Source: an uncultured Candidatus Actinomarina sp.
GTDB lineage: Bacteria; Actinomycetota; Acidimicrobiia; Actinomarinales; Actinomarinaceae
Reading direction: 5' to 3'
NCBI GenBank assembly: GCA_902519845.1
Contig: CABYLQ010000001.1
Coordinates: 186,001 to 250,000, forward strand
DNA length: 64,000 nucleotides
The notes beneath the pieces are model-generated. The model had not been told where the DNA came from, did no database searches, and worked only from the letters and a program-made list of their open reading frames with translations. This document shows, piece after piece, positions 1 through 10,002 of this stretch (positions are counted from its first letter, which is position 1; the number at the start of each line of letters is the position of its first letter). Position numbers and translations under genes: made by a program.

Positions 1-318
1 CTTATTTGTACTTTCAACACCTCTTCTAGTTGTTGCGTCATCAATTACATCATCATGGTACAAGCTACCTAAATGTATTAACTCGACGGAAACGCCAGCA
101 TCAATTACTTTTTCTTTACTCCCGTCACCCAATTCACCGGCTAGCAAGGAAATTAATGGTCTAAACCTTTTTCCTCCAGCTGAAATTAAATACTGTGATA
201 TTTCAGTCAGATAAGCATCAGAAGAACTACTGACTTGAATCAATCTTTTTTCAAGTTCTTTCAAGTTTTCCCATATGCTTGGTATGGGAATTATATTTTC
301 AAGTTCTTTTGAGTCCAT
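1..318 (-). CDS. Polyprenyl diphosphate synthase, 5' part (cut by window edge)
   Basis: Reading leftwards from an ATG at 318-316, 106 codons stay open to the window edge, so the 3' part is missing. The visible protein carries the N-terminal GGKRFRP motif (isopentenyl diphosphate binding) and the first Asp-rich motif in the string YHDDVIDDATTRRG, which binds Mg-diphosphate of the allylic substrate. This is typical of trans-prenyltransferases making the long side chain of menaquinone (heptaprenyl/octaprenyl type); chain length cannot be read from this part. It is divergent from clpC, sharing an 80-bp promoter region. A quinone side-chain role would suit the two complex I operons in this window, but that link is inference. 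Confidence 0.9.
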   Translation of the reverse strand, partial: MDSKELENIIPIPSIWENLKELEKRLIQVSSSSDAYLTEISQYLISAGGKRFRPLISLLAGELGDGSKEKVIDAGVSVELIHLGSLYHDDVIDDATTRRGVESTNK

Positions 319-397
319 AACTAGAGAATAAGATGATTTTACAAATAGTTGTAATTTTCATTTAGATGTATAAACAGAGACTTATTAATATATAACT

Positions 398-2878
398 ATG
401 TTTGAAAGATTTACAGATAGAGCTCGTAGAGTAGTTGTTCTTGCCCAGGAAGAAGCAAGAAGACTAAATCACAACTATATCGGTACGGAACACATATTGC
501 TTGGTCTAATTCAAGAAGGTGAAGGTCATGCAGCAAAAGCTATTGAAGAGTTAAATATCAATATTGATAGCGTTAGATCTGAGGTCGTAGAAATAATTGG
601 TGAAGGTCAACAATCACCTAGTGGTCACATTCCATTCACACCAAGAGCAAAAAAAGTTTTAGAACTATCTTTAAGAGAGGCACTTCAGCTAGGACACAAT
701 TACATAGGAACAGAACATATTCTCCTTGGCCTAATAAGAGAAGGAGAAGGTGTTGCAGCTCAAGTCCTAAAAAAATTAGGAGCTGAATTATCACAGGTTC
801 GACAAACAGTCATAAAGCTCATTTCTAATTCTGGCGAAGGCAAAAAAGCGCAGGCAGCATCAACCGGAGGAAGAGAAAGGCCAGGATCAGGTACAGGATC
901 TGCAATACTTGACCAATTTGGAAGAAATTTAACAAGGATGGCCAAAGAAGGAAAGCTTGACCCAGTTATTGGTAGAACAACAGAAATTGAAAGAGTAATG
1001 CAAATTTTATCAAGAAGAACAAAGAACAACCCTGTTCTTATTGGCGAACCGGGAGTAGGTAAAACAGCGATTGTAGAAGGTTTAGCCCAAAAAATTATTT
1101 CTGGAGATGTTCCATCAACACTTCAGGGAAAACAAATTTATACTCTAGATCTTTCAGCACTTGTTGCGGGTTCAAGATATCGTGGAGACTTCGAAGAGCG
1201 ACTTAAAAAAGTTCTTAAAGAAATAAAAACAAGAGGGGACATAGTTCTTTTTATTGACGAAATTCATACATTAGTAGGAGCAGGTGCTGCTGAAGGAGCA
1301 ATTGATGCTGCTTCGATACTTAAACCAATGCTCGCACGAGGAGAATTACAAACAGTTGGTGCAACAACACTTGAAGAATTTAGAAAACACTTTGAGAAAG
1401 ACGCTGCTCTTGAAAGAAGGTTCCAATCTGTAAAAGTTGATGAACCAAATTTATCTGATGCTATTGAAATACTCGATGGTCTTAAAGATAGATATGAGAT
1501 TCATCACGGAGTACGATTTACTGACCAAGCAATTGCTTCGGCTGTAAATATGGCCGATAGATATATTTCAGATAGATTTCTTCCAGACAAAGCAATCGAT
1601 CTAATTGATGAAGCTGGAAGTCGTATGAGAGTTTACAAAAAGCCTTTAGATGCTGAAAAACAAGAGATTTCTGACAAATTAAAAAATCTCAGAGAACAAA
1701 AAATAGATGCAGTTCAATCACAATTGTTCGAAAAAGCAGGTCAAATCAGAGATCAAGAAAAAATGTTGCTTGATGAAATTGACTCTATTGAAGGTTCTAG
1801 CTCATCAGATATTGAGTTAGTTATTGACGAAGAAGAAATTGCAGAAGTATTAGCTCAATGGACTGGCATTCCGGTACACAGATTAACTCAAGAAGAGACA
1901 GCAAGACTTCTTGAAATGGAAAATGAACTTCATAAAAGAATTGTTGGTCAACATGAAGCTATAACAGCAGTTTCAAAAGCTATAAGAAGAACGCGATCTG
2001 GACTAAAAGATCCAAAAAGACCATCTGGATCATTTATATTCTTAGGCCCATCAGGAGTTGGTAAAACAGAAACAGCAAAGTCTCTAGCTGAGTTTTTATT
2101 TGGCGATGAAGATTCATTAATTCAAATTGATATGTCCGAATATATGGAAAAACATACAGTTAGTAGATTAATTGGTTCACCTCCAGGATATGTTGGATAC
2201 GATGAAGGCGGACAATTGACTGAAGCTGTAAGAAGGAAGCCCTTTAGTGTTGTCTTACTTGACGAAGTAGAAAAAGCTCATCCAGATGTTTTCAACACAT
2301 TATTACAAATTTTGGAAGATGGAAGACTGACTGATGCACAAGGTAGAACGGTTGATTTCAAAAATACAGTAATAATTATGACAAGCAACCTAGGAACAAA
2401 AGATCTTTCTAAAAATATCGGATTTAGCAATTTATCTGATACTGGTTCATATGAAAAAATGAAAGCAAAAGTGAACGAAGAACTAAAAAGATATTTTAAA
2501 CCAGAGTTCTTAAATAGAATTGATGAAACAATTGTTTTCCATGAATTAACGCTTGATGAAGTTAAAGAAATTGTTGACTTGATGCTTGATAGAGTACATA
2601 AGCAATTAAAAAATTCAGATTTAGAGATTGTTTTATCCGATGAATCAAAAGAATATCTTGCAACAGAAGGATATAACAAAGAATTTGGAGCAAGGCCACT
2701 TAGAAGATCAATCCAAAGACTATTAGAAGATCCATTATCTGAAGAACTTTTAAAAGGAAAATACAAAGCCGGTTCAACAATAATTGTTTCTTTGAATGAA
2801 AAAGAGGGCAAGCTTGACTTTGAATCAGTTGAAGCTCCTAATGAGCCAGAAGTAGACTTTGCAGACTCCGACTCTTAA
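398..2878 (+). CDS. clpC: ATP-dependent Clp protease ATP-binding subunit ClpC
   Basis: The 826-residue protein has the full ClpC layout: two Clp_N repeats (about 2-38 and 80-113, each with [13 protein letters not shown]), first AAA+ module with Walker A GEPGVGKT at 216-223, a UVR-type coiled segment near 424-460, and second AAA+ module with Walker A GPSGVGKT at about 550. An IGF tripeptide in the second module (NIGFSNL) matches the loop that docks on ClpP. It unfolds substrates and feeds them to ClpP in the cytoplasm. Length matches actinobacterial ClpC (about 820-850). It stands alone here; clpP is not in the window. No Shine-Dalgarno sequence is evident before the ATG, so the mRNA may be leaderless or nearly so. 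Confidence 0.97.
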   Translation: MFERFTDRARRVVVLAQEEARRLNHNYIGTEHILLGLIQEGEGHAAKAIEELNINIDSVRSEVVEIIGEGQQSPSGHIPFTPRAKKVLELSLREALQLGHNYIGTEHILLGLIREGEGVAAQVLKKLGAELSQVRQTVIKLISNSGEGKKAQAASTGGRERPGSGTGSAILDQFGRNLTRMAKEGKLDPVIGRTTEIERVMQILSRRTKNNPVLIGEPGVGKTAIVEGLAQKIISGDVPSTLQGKQIYTLDLSALVAGSRYRGDFEERLKKVLKEIKTRGDIVLFIDEIHTLVGAGAAEGAIDAASILKPMLARGELQTVGATTLEEFRKHFEKDAALERRFQSVKVDEPNLSDAIEILDGLKDRYEIHHGVRFTDQAIASAVNMADRYISDRFLPDKAIDLIDEAGSRMRVYKKPLDAEKQEISDKLKNLREQKIDAVQSQLFEKAGQIRDQEKMLLDEIDSIEGSSSSDIELVIDEEEIAEVLAQWTGIPVHRLTQEETARLLEMENELHKRIVGQHEAITAVSKAIRRTRSGLKDPKRPSGSFIFLGPSGVGKTETAKSLAEFLFGDEDSLIQIDMSEYMEKHTVSRLIGSPPGYVGYDEGGQLTEAVRRKPFSVVLLDEVEKAHPDVFNTLLQILEDGRLTDAQGRTVDFKNTVIIMTSNLGTKDLSKNIGFSNLSDTGSYEKMKAKVNEELKRYFKPEFLNRIDETIVFHELTLDEVKEIVDLMLDRVHKQLKNSDLEIVLSDESKEYLATEGYNKEFGARPLRRSIQRLLEDPLSEELLKGKYKAGSTIIVSLNEKEGKLDFESVEAPNEPEVDFADSDS

Positions 2879-2967
2879 CCAAATCTGTCAACTCGTAACA
2901 AAAAATTAACTGTTATAAAAAGATAATATATTATAAATTGCTACTATAAATTCCAACAGGGATTTAA

Positions 2968-2984
2968 AGGTATATTGTATACCT
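2968..2984. promoter_or_regulatory. Inverted repeat upstream of the BMP transporter operon
   Basis: AGGTATA-TTG-TATACCT is a perfect 7-bp inverted repeat with a 3-bp centre, 25 bp before the lipoprotein start codon. The size and place suit a repressor operator, but the protein that would bind it is unknown. A weak promoter candidate, TTAACT (2906-2911) and TATTAT (2929-2934) with 17-bp spacing, lies upstream. Confidence 0.3.
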
Positions 2985-3009
2985 ACAACTAGTTGGACAA
3001 GGAGTAAAC

Positions 3010-4131
3010 GTGACTCGAATGAAGTCAAAATGGCTGGTACTTTTTATTGTATTTGGCCTTATATTAACTGCTTGTGGTGGCGGAAGTGATGATGCAGCTG
3101 AAGAAGAGGTTGTAGCGGAAGAACCAGCAGAAGAGTTGGATTCACCTGCAACAACTGCGGCAGCAGCAGAACCTGAAGCAGATCCTGCAAGCATATGTTT
3201 AGTGCTAGATATTGGAGGTCTTGGTGACTTATCATTTAACGATCTAGCATACTCAGGTTATGAAAAAGCAATTGCTGATTTTGGTATGGAAGGAACCTTC
3301 CTAGAGCCAGATGGTGGTGGAGAAAATAGAGGTGAACTTCTAGAACTTTGTGCAGAAGCTGGAAATGATTTAATTATTGGTAATGGTTTCTTATTTGATG
3401 CATCAATGAATGAAGTCGCTCCAAGTTATCCAGACATAAACTTTGCAATCACTGATGGTGTTGCAGAACCGGCAAATGTAAGAGGAATGTTATTTGACCA
3501 TGCTGAGGGATCATTCTTAGCGGGTGTAGCTGCAGCATTGAAGACAACTAATAATCATGTTGGTTTTCTTGGTGGAGTAGACTTCCCACTTATTCATGAG
3601 TTTGAACAAGGTTTTATTGCTGGTGTTCAGGCTATCAATCCTGATATTGTAATTGAAATTGGATACGCTAGTGTTGCTCCAGATTTTTCTGGATTTAACG
3701 ATGTAGTCAAGGGTAAAGAAATTGCACTTGCACAGTATGAATCTGGTGCAGATGTTATTTATCACGCTGCAGGTGGAACTGGAACAGGAATGTTCGAGGC
3801 AGCAAAAGAAGTATCTGAATCTACTGGAACAAAAGTGTGGGGAATTGGTGTAGACTTTGACCAATATTACCAAGTTGGTAATGCCCTTCCAGAATTACAA
3901 GAATACATCTTATCATCAATGGTCAAATCAGTTGATGTATCAATTTATAATGCAGCAAAGCAAACAGTCGAAGGAACTTTCGAAGGTGGCATACTTGTTG
4001 ACAACCTAGAATCTGGTGGAATTTATCTGTCATATTCAGGTGGATATATTGACGATATCAAAGATACCATTGAAGAATACAAAGCAAAAATTATTGCTGG
4101 AGAGATAGATCCTCCATCAGCTAGACCGTAA
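3010..4131 (+). CDS. BMP-family substrate-binding lipoprotein (nucleoside-type ABC importer)
   Basis: The 373-residue protein begins with a lipoprotein signal peptide ending in LTAC (lipid Cys22), then an acidic Ala/Thr/Glu-rich linker (about 26-58), then a BMP/Med-type periplasmic-binding domain (LVLDIGGLGDLSFNDLAYSG and IYHAAGGTGTGMFEAA are typical). Family members such as PnrA/TmpC bind purine nucleosides; the substrate here is not proven. GTG at 3010 is chosen because AAGGAG (2999-3004) sits 5 nt before it; an ATG at 3019 is possible. It heads an operon with an ATPase and two permeases but is separated from them by a strong hairpin, which should give more binding protein than membrane components. 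Confidence 0.9.
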   Translation: MTRMKSKWLVLFIVFGLILTACGGGSDDAAEEEVVAEEPAEELDSPATTAAAAEPEADPASICLVLDIGGLGDLSFNDLAYSGYEKAIADFGMEGTFLEPDGGGENRGELLELCAEAGNDLIIGNGFLFDASMNEVAPSYPDINFAITDGVAEPANVRGMLFDHAEGSFLAGVAAALKTTNNHVGFLGGVDFPLIHEFEQGFIAGVQAINPDIVIEIGYASVAPDFSGFNDVVKGKEIALAQYESGADVIYHAAGGTGTGMFEAAKEVSESTGTKVWGIGVDFDQYYQVGNALPELQEYILSSMVKSVDVSIYNAAKQTVEGTFEGGILVDNLESGGIYLSYSGGYIDDIKDTIEEYKAKIIAGEIDPPSARP

Positions 4132-4150
4132 AAACGTCTAAAAAATTTAT

Positions 4151-4186
4151 ATTCGTTCCAGAGGAAACTCTGGAACGAATATTTTT
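4151..4186 (+). terminator. Intrinsic terminator / attenuator inside the BMP transporter operon
   Basis: A perfect 13-bp stem (ATTCGTTCCAGAG, 4151-4163, with CTCTGGAACGAAT, 4168-4180) closes a GAAA tetraloop and is followed by ATTTTT. It lies between the lipoprotein gene and the ATPase start at 4196, with no clear new promoter after it, so it most likely gives partial termination and stabilises the upstream transcript. Confidence 0.85.
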
Positions 4187-4195
4187 AAATTTCTT

Positions 4196-5707
4196 ATGAA
4201 TGAAGCAATTAAAACAAACAATATTTCAAAAACCTATCCAGGAGTTTTAGCTAATTCAAATGTCTCAATAACAATTAATGAAAGTTCTATTCACGCAGTT
4301 GTAGGCGAAAACGGAGCAGGAAAATCGACATTAATGAAAATTCTTTATGGAATGATTAAGCCTGATTCAGGAAATATCGAAATATTTGATAACTCAGTCT
4401 CAATTTCTTCACCAAAAGAAGCAATAAATTTAGGAATTGGTATGGTCCATCAGCACTTCATGCTTGCAAAGAATTTAACAGTATTAGAAAATATCATTTT
4501 AGGCATCGACAGAGCTTCATTAAAAAATTTAGGACTTAATAAATATAAAAAGCAAATTCAAGATGTCATGAAGACTTATTCACTTGATATTGATCTAAAC
4601 ATGTTTGTTGACGAATTAAGTGTTGGTGAAAAACAGAGAGTAGAGATTATAAAAGTTTTGTTTAGAGGTGCAAAAATATTAATACTTGATGAGCCAACAG
4701 CTGTATTAGTACCTCAAGAAGTAAAAGAATTATTTAAGAATTTAGAGGACTTAAAAAACAATGGTGTAACAATAATCTTTATTTCTCATAAATTAGATGA
4801 AGTTCTTGAAATAGCAGATGAAATTAGTGTAATGAGATCAGGTAAATTAATCGATACAGTTACAAATAAAAATGTTAGTAAAACAGATCTAGCTGAAATG
4901 ATGATTGGTAAAAGCTTACCTACACCTCCTCCTAGAACTACAAAAACTAAACAAAATATTGTTTTAGATGTAAAAGATATTACTTCAAAAACAATTGATG
5001 GAAGAGAAGTATTTAACAATATTTCCTTTAATGTATTTGAATCTGAAATATTAGGAATTGCTGGTGTTGAGGGCAACGGTCAAAAAGAAGTTGTTGAAGC
5101 AATTATTGGTATTGACGATATTGAATCCGGAGAAATACATTTTGGTGGTAATAATATAAAAAATCAGAGCACGAGAGAGAGACTCGAATCTGGTATCAGC
5201 TTTATACCTGAAGATAGACAATTACAAGCAATGATTATGGATATGAATTTAACAAACAATGTAATTATCGGTCGCCAAAATATAGAAAAATACAAATCAA
5301 ATTTTGCTACTGTGAAAACAAAAAATGCAGTAAAAGAATCTGAAAAAATTATTTCATTGTTTGATGTCAAAACACCAAACACAAGTACTTTAGCAACAGC
5401 TCTTTCTGGAGGCAATCAGCAAAAATTTGTCGTAGGTCGTGAGCTTGAAGATGATCCCGGTTTATTAATTGCCTCTCAACCAACTAGAGGTATTGACATA
5501 GGAGCGCAAGCTTTAATTTGGGATAAGCTAAGAGAGAGTAGAGATGAAGGATTGGCTGTTTTATTAATTTCAGCTGATCTGGAGGAACTAATTGGACTCT
5601 CAGATAGAATTATAGTTTTTTATCAAGGAAAATTAGTTAAAGAACTTAAGTCAGATAATGTATCTCCAGAAGATCTTGGTGGTTATATGACAGGATTAAA
5701 AAAATGA
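4196..5707 (+). CDS. ABC transporter ATPase, double-domain (nucleoside/sugar type)
   Basis: The 503-residue protein has two fused nucleotide-binding domains, as in RbsA, MglA and NupO. The first has Walker A GENGAGKST (37-45), signature LSVGEKQR and Walker B ILILDEPTA. The second has a degenerate P-loop (GVEGNGQKE), signature LSGGNQQK and a modified Walker B, LLIASQPTRGID, as is usual in the family, so only one site is expected to be fully catalytic. It powers the two permeases that follow, with which it overlaps by 4 nt. The substrate is probably a nucleoside, judged from the BMP-type binding protein; specificity is inference. Confidence 0.93.
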   Translation: MNEAIKTNNISKTYPGVLANSNVSITINESSIHAVVGENGAGKSTLMKILYGMIKPDSGNIEIFDNSVSISSPKEAINLGIGMVHQHFMLAKNLTVLENIILGIDRASLKNLGLNKYKKQIQDVMKTYSLDIDLNMFVDELSVGEKQRVEIIKVLFRGAKILILDEPTAVLVPQEVKELFKNLEDLKNNGVTIIFISHKLDEVLEIADEISVMRSGKLIDTVTNKNVSKTDLAEMMIGKSLPTPPPRTTKTKQNIVLDVKDITSKTIDGREVFNNISFNVFESEILGIAGVEGNGQKEVVEAIIGIDDIESGEIHFGGNNIKNQSTRERLESGISFIPEDRQLQAMIMDMNLTNNVIIGRQNIEKYKSNFATVKTKNAVKESEKIISLFDVKTPNTSTLATALSGGNQQKFVVGRELEDDPGLLIASQPTRGIDIGAQALIWDKLRESRDEGLAVLLISADLEELIGLSDRIIVFYQGKLVKELKSDNVSPEDLGGYMTGLKK

Positions 5708-6783
5708 AACTTAGACTTCGTATTGCTAGTCTTTCTGCTCCATTAATTGCTTTAGCGATATCATTTGGATTAAGTTCATTAATTCTTCTTTTCATTGGGA
5801 AAGACCCTGTTGAGACATTTCAAATTATGTTTGAGTATGGAACAAAAGGGAAATCAATTGTTTCAATAATAAATCGATCTATTCCGTTGTACATTTCAGC
5901 TATCGCAGTTGCAGTTGGCTTCAAAATGGGATTATTTAATATTGGAGTCGAAGGTCAGTACCTAATGGGTTCTTTAATAGCTGCTTTTGTTGGCTCACAA
6001 TTTAGCATTATTACGCCGATACATATACTTTTTATAATTCTTATTGCTGTTTCATCATCGGCACTATGGGCTGCTATTGCTGGATATTTAAAAGTCAAAA
6101 AAGGTATTCATGAAGTTATTTCAACAATTATGTTGAATTACATTGGGACAGGTTTAATTTCATATAGCCTTACAAATATATTTGATGAGCCAGGTTCAGA
6201 TTATGAATTGCCAAGGACTCCAGAATTGCCAGAAAGTGGAAAAATGCCACCATTAAATAACCTATTTAATCTTGAAGACCTTCAGGATTTACATGGCTTT
6301 GTTTTTGTAGCAATAATTGTTGGTATTTTTTATTATTGGTTAGTTTGGAAAACAACATTAGGTTTCGATTTAAGAATTACTGGTTCAAATCCGGTAGCTG
6401 CAAAATTTAGTGGAATAAATCCAAACAGATTAATAGTTGTTGCAATGGTTACCTCTGGTGGTTTTGCCGGCTTAGTTGGCTTAGGACCTCTTTTGGGATA
6501 TTTTCATAGGTTCACAATTGACTTTCCCACAGGACTTGGTTTTGCAGGAATTGGAGTTGCTCTTTTAGGTAGAAACCATCCGTTTGGAATGGCAGTAGGT
6601 GCACTTCTGTTCGCCTTTTTAGAAAGATCTTCTCAAATTTTAGATCTAAATGATGTTCCTAAGGAAATAGAGCAGATGATGCAGGCTTTCATTTTGTTAA
6701 TTGTTGTTGTATTTTATGAAATAATCAGACGGTTTATTGTAAAACAACAGATTAAGGATGCATCCAAAAAAGTAGAAACATGA
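5704..6783 (+). CDS. ABC transporter permease (BMP/nucleoside importer, subunit 1)
   Basis: The 359-residue polytopic membrane protein belongs to the BPD_transp_2 family (NupP/YufP-like). Characteristic parts are FKMGLFNIGVEGQYLMG near 75-92, the coupling-helix region around GFDLRITGSNPVAAKFSGIN (NBD contact), and FAGIGVALLGRNHPFGMAVGALLFAFL. Start and stop overlap its neighbours by 4 nt on both sides, so it is translationally coupled with the ATPase and the second permease. Together they should form the membrane channel. Confidence 0.92.
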   Translation: MKLRLRIASLSAPLIALAISFGLSSLILLFIGKDPVETFQIMFEYGTKGKSIVSIINRSIPLYISAIAVAVGFKMGLFNIGVEGQYLMGSLIAAFVGSQFSIITPIHILFIILIAVSSSALWAAIAGYLKVKKGIHEVISTIMLNYIGTGLISYSLTNIFDEPGSDYELPRTPELPESGKMPPLNNLFNLEDLQDLHGFVFVAIIVGIFYYWLVWKTTLGFDLRITGSNPVAAKFSGINPNRLIVVAMVTSGGFAGLVGLGPLLGYFHRFTIDFPTGLGFAGIGVALLGRNHPFGMAVGALLFAFLERSSQILDLNDVPKEIEQMMQAFILLIVVVFYEIIRRFIVKQQIKDASKKVET

Positions 6784-8027
6784 CAAAGAATATTTATAAG
6801 TTTTTATTAAAAAGATACGTAGTCATTACGCCAATTCTATTAGTTTTAGTTGTCGCTCAAATAGAATCATATTCTCAATTGACCACAAGTGGAACTTTTG
6901 GTGCTGCAGTAAGACTTGCAATACCAATTATGCTTGCGGGCTTAGGTGGTTTGTACTCAGAAAAAACTGGAATTGTAAACATTGGTCTTGAAGGAATGAT
7001 GATAATGGGCACTTGGTTTGGTGCTTGGGGAGGATATACTTTTGGAGCATGGCAGGGCGTATTTATTGGAATGCTCGGAGGTGCTTTATTTGGCTTGATA
7101 CACGCAATAGCAACAGTTTCTTTTCAAGTTGATCATATTGTTTCTGGAGTAGCAATAAACATTTTAGCCGCAGGTGTTGCAAGATTTTTGAATGTTATAG
7201 CATATCAGGATGTAGCCTTTGCAAGCTCAACCGCGTCCCCAAGAATACAGGGTGACATTGGACGGTTAACTGTTCCTTATCTTGCAGGGGGAAAGATAAA
7301 TGACAATGAAACTTTTAATCTTTTTGGTTCGATAGAAGATCTTGATCTTTTTCTAGTTTCAGATGCAGCCGGGCTTGTTTTGGGATTTTTATCAAACATT
7401 TCACATTTAACAATTTTTGCATTAGCTTTAATTCCTCTTTCAGTAATTGTTCTTTGGTACACACCAGTTGGGCTACAGATGAGAAGTGTTGGTGAATACC
7501 CTTCAGGTAGTGAATCTTTAGGTGTAAATGTCTATTTAATGAAATATTTTGGAGTGATAACTTCGGGAGCACTTTCAGGTTTAGCTGGTTCATATCTTGT
7601 GGTAGCGGGAACAGGTACTTATCTTGAAGGTCAAACCGGTGGTAGAGGATTTATTGGACTTGCTTCTATGTTGTTTGGAAATTATAAGCCTTTCGGAATA
7701 CTAATGGGATCAGGATTATTTGGATTTGCTGATGCATTACAGCTTAGATCACCAGATGCAGTTCATGGTTTGCTTATTGTTATATCAATATTTTTATTTG
7801 TTCTTACCTTGAAGAATTTTTACGAAAAAAAATACAGAGTATCAGTGATTACTTTAATTTTAAGCGGAGGTTTTTTAATTTGGTTTTTGAACTCAACAAG
7901 CATCCCAAATCAATTTGTCTACTTTACGCCTCACATAACTACCTTGATTGTCTTGTCTTTTGCGAATCAGCGAATTAAATTGCCTGAAAAAATAGGTGTT
8001 CCATATAAAAAAGGCGAACTAAATTAA
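6780..8027 (+). CDS. ABC transporter permease (BMP/nucleoside importer, subunit 2)
   Basis: The 415-residue polytopic protein is NupQ/YufQ-like: SEKTGIVNIGLEGMMIMGTW near the N-terminus, the coupling region VGLQMRSVGEYPSGSESLGV, and GGRGFIGLASMLFGNYKPFG. It is longer than many homologues (about 310-330 residues) because of an insertion near 150-200 and an extra C-terminal membrane part (about 330-415). It is last in the operon and its stop is 1 bp from the stop of the convergent zinc-ribbon gene, with no hairpin between them. Confidence 0.9.
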   Translation: MTKNIYKFLLKRYVVITPILLVLVVAQIESYSQLTTSGTFGAAVRLAIPIMLAGLGGLYSEKTGIVNIGLEGMMIMGTWFGAWGGYTFGAWQGVFIGMLGGALFGLIHAIATVSFQVDHIVSGVAINILAAGVARFLNVIAYQDVAFASSTASPRIQGDIGRLTVPYLAGGKINDNETFNLFGSIEDLDLFLVSDAAGLVLGFLSNISHLTIFALALIPLSVIVLWYTPVGLQMRSVGEYPSGSESLGVNVYLMKYFGVITSGALSGLAGSYLVVAGTGTYLEGQTGGRGFIGLASMLFGNYKPFGILMGSGLFGFADALQLRSPDAVHGLLIVISIFLFVLTLKNFYEKKYRVSVITLILSGGFLIWFLNSTSIPNQFVYFTPHITTLIVLSFANQRIKLPEKIGVPYKKGELN

Positions 8028-8028
8028 T

Positions 8029-8844
8029 CTATCTACCTAAAAATGATATTTCTTGAATTGCACATTCCTTAAAAGGCTTTTGACCATTTAACTCTTCACC
8101 TGGATATGCACTTATTACTTCAATACGAATTTTTGACGATACAGTATCAAATGAAACCCATTGTTGAGACTGATTATTTTGTAATTCTTTTTCAATAATA
8201 AAATCTGGATCTTCAGTTGTGATGTTTATATCTCTTACTTTAAAATTTTTGATAAATGTTGTGCTTTTTTCTGGATTTTGGATAATGATAGTATCCCATG
8301 ATATTGGCCTATCAAATTCAAACTCTAAAAAAGCGTCTGCACAGCTCTGTTGAGCATCTTGCCATGTTGATGGTGAATCATCATATAAATTAGTACACAA
8401 AAAATCATCATTAAAATTACTTGATGAAGAGCAAGATATAGGTTTAAAAAATTTCAGCTTCCCTTCAATTGTTGAACTTGTTGATGTGATAGTGGTCTGT
8501 TCAATAATTGCTATCTCTTCAATTACTTCATCGGCAACACGACTGTTATAAAAAAAACTTGCTCCAGCGATTAACGGCACAATTAAAGCAAGAAAAAAAA
8601 CTGCTCTAATACCAGGGACTTCTTTTCTAGTAGGTAAATTAGTTGCTCCATAATTACTTAGAGGTTTAACAGGAAGGTCTAGTAATTTTTCAATTCTCAT
8701 TCTTTTTTCTTCGGATGTATTTTCAACTGAAACATCATCGACAATTTCATCTAATTTCAAGCCAAGCCACTCACCACAACTTGAGCAAAATTCTAAGTTT
8801 ATATCTACAGTTGCTTGACAACCTTTACAAGTAATATTTTCCAA
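8029..8844 (-). CDS. Membrane-anchored zinc-ribbon protein, function unknown
   Basis: The 271-residue protein starts with a CxxC...CxxC zinc ribbon (CKGCQATVDINLEFCSSCG, residues 6-24), followed by an acidic cytoplasmic stretch, one membrane helix (about 80-100, AVFFLALIVPLIAGASFFY) and an exported Ser/Thr-rich linker. The outer domain (about 135-271) looks like a discoidin/F5-8-type beta-sandwich: FDRPISWDTIIIQNPEKS, later WVSFDTVSSKIRIEV and a closing IQEISFLGR. Similar zinc-ribbon plus glycan-binding-like proteins occur in actinobacteria, but the fold assignment is inference. It is divergent from disA with an 85-bp gap. Confidence 0.75.
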   Translation of the reverse strand: MENITCKGCQATVDINLEFCSSCGEWLGLKLDEIVDDVSVENTSEEKRMRIEKLLDLPVKPLSNYGATNLPTRKEVPGIRAVFFLALIVPLIAGASFFYNSRVADEVIEEIAIIEQTTITSTSSTIEGKLKFFKPISCSSSSNFNDDFLCTNLYDDSPSTWQDAQQSCADAFLEFEFDRPISWDTIIIQNPEKSTTFIKNFKVRDINITTEDPDFIIEKELQNNQSQQWVSFDTVSSKIRIEVISAYPGEELNGQKPFKECAIQEISFLGR

Positions 8845-8929
8845 TTTTTTCCTTGGTAAGTCGATTAATAATAAAATAATACAGTAACATTCAAATAATT
8901 AAAATACTCAAATAATAAAACGAGGATTT

Positions 8930-9970
8930 ATGAAAAATAATCAATTAATACCTGGAGAGCCTCTTCGTGAAGGGGTCGACTTAATTGCTGATAAAAAGAC
9001 AGGGGCTTTAATTGTTGTAGGGAATTCTTCAAAATTAGAAAAAATTTCATCTGGTGGTATTAATTTAACAAATTGTAATTTTACTCCAGAAATGCTGGGG
9101 GAGCTTGCAAAAATGGACGGAGCAATAATTGTCGATGAAGATGTTAATCAAATTTTAAAAGCTAACGTCCATTTAAATCCTTCAGATGAAATTCAAACAA
9201 CTCAAACAGGAACAAGACACAGAACTGCTCATCGTGTTTCAGTTGAAACAGCCCTTGATGTGATTGCAGTCTCGGACGAATCTGGAATAATCAAAGTTTT
9301 TTCAGGAGATGAAGTAAATGAGTTAGAAGAATCATCAATGATCCTAGGTAGGGTAAATGAGTCACTTCAATCTATTGACAGAACAAGAAGAAGATTTGAT
9401 GACTCAGTGTTTGAACTTGGTGAATTAGAAATAGAAAACTCAATAACAAATCAACAAGTTTTAGAAGTTATTCAAAGAGGAGAATTACTTGGTCGCTTAT
9501 CAAAACAAGTTAAAAACGAAGCTGAAAATCTTGGAGATGATTCAGGTTTGGTTATGATACAAATTGATTCATTGGAGTCTGGTGTTAGGCAAACATTAGA
9601 TCTAGTTTTAAAAGATCATCTTCCAACTAAAAAATTTAGGAGTATAAATAAAGCTGTTGATGAGATATCAAATTTAACCTATGAAGAATTAAATTCAGTT
9701 CAAATCTTAGGAAATATTCTTTTTATGCAACCTTTAGATGAAATTTCAATAGCAAAGGGATATAGAGTACTCGCAAGATTTCCAGGATTGCCTGACAATT
9801 TACATGATTCCCTTGTTTCAAAATTTAAATCACTTCCAAATCTACTTTCAGCTACAACTACAAAACTTTTTGAAGTTGACGGTATTGGTCAAAATAGAGC
9901 ACGGCAGCTAAGAGAATATTTTGATACTTTACTTAAAAATGTAGGATTTAGTTATATTAATGGTAATTAA
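8930..9970 (+). CDS. disA: DNA integrity scanning protein DisA, diadenylate cyclase
   Basis: The 346-residue protein makes cyclic di-AMP from two ATP. The N-terminal DAC domain has both catalytic motifs: DGA at 63-65 and the RHR motif in GTRHRTAHRVS (RHR 96-98). A helical linker follows, and a C-terminal helix-hairpin-helix DNA-binding region is seen in LLSATTTKLFEVDGIGQNRARQLREYF. Length agrees with the family (about 350-360). It lies just before carD, as in other actinobacteria, although radA, its frequent upstream partner, is absent. A GAGGA Shine-Dalgarno precedes the ATG. Confidence 0.96.
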   Translation: MKNNQLIPGEPLREGVDLIADKKTGALIVVGNSSKLEKISSGGINLTNCNFTPEMLGELAKMDGAIIVDEDVNQILKANVHLNPSDEIQTTQTGTRHRTAHRVSVETALDVIAVSDESGIIKVFSGDEVNELEESSMILGRVNESLQSIDRTRRRFDDSVFELGELEIENSITNQQVLEVIQRGELLGRLSKQVKNEAENLGDDSGLVMIQIDSLESGVRQTLDLVLKDHLPTKKFRSINKAVDEISNLTYEELNSVQILGNILFMQPLDEISIAKGYRVLARFPGLPDNLHDSLVSKFKSLPNLLSATTTKLFEVDGIGQNRARQLREYFDTLLKNVGFSYINGN

Positions 9971-10002
9971 CTAGTTTTAAATCTATACTAATCTTTTAAT
10001 TT

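Noticed and set aside
349-360. Rex-box-like TTGTAATTTTCA before clpC
   Set aside because: Only partly similar to TTGTGAAnnnnTTCACAA and not palindromic; AT-rich chance match.
2278-2811. 177-codon minus-strand frame within clpC
   Set aside because: Ser/Leu-rich antisense composition typical of a shadow frame; clpC motifs on the plus strand are unambiguous.
2879-3009. Purine riboswitch before the BMP transporter
   Set aside because: No three-way junction or conserved loop bases could be folded; only a short inverted repeat is present.
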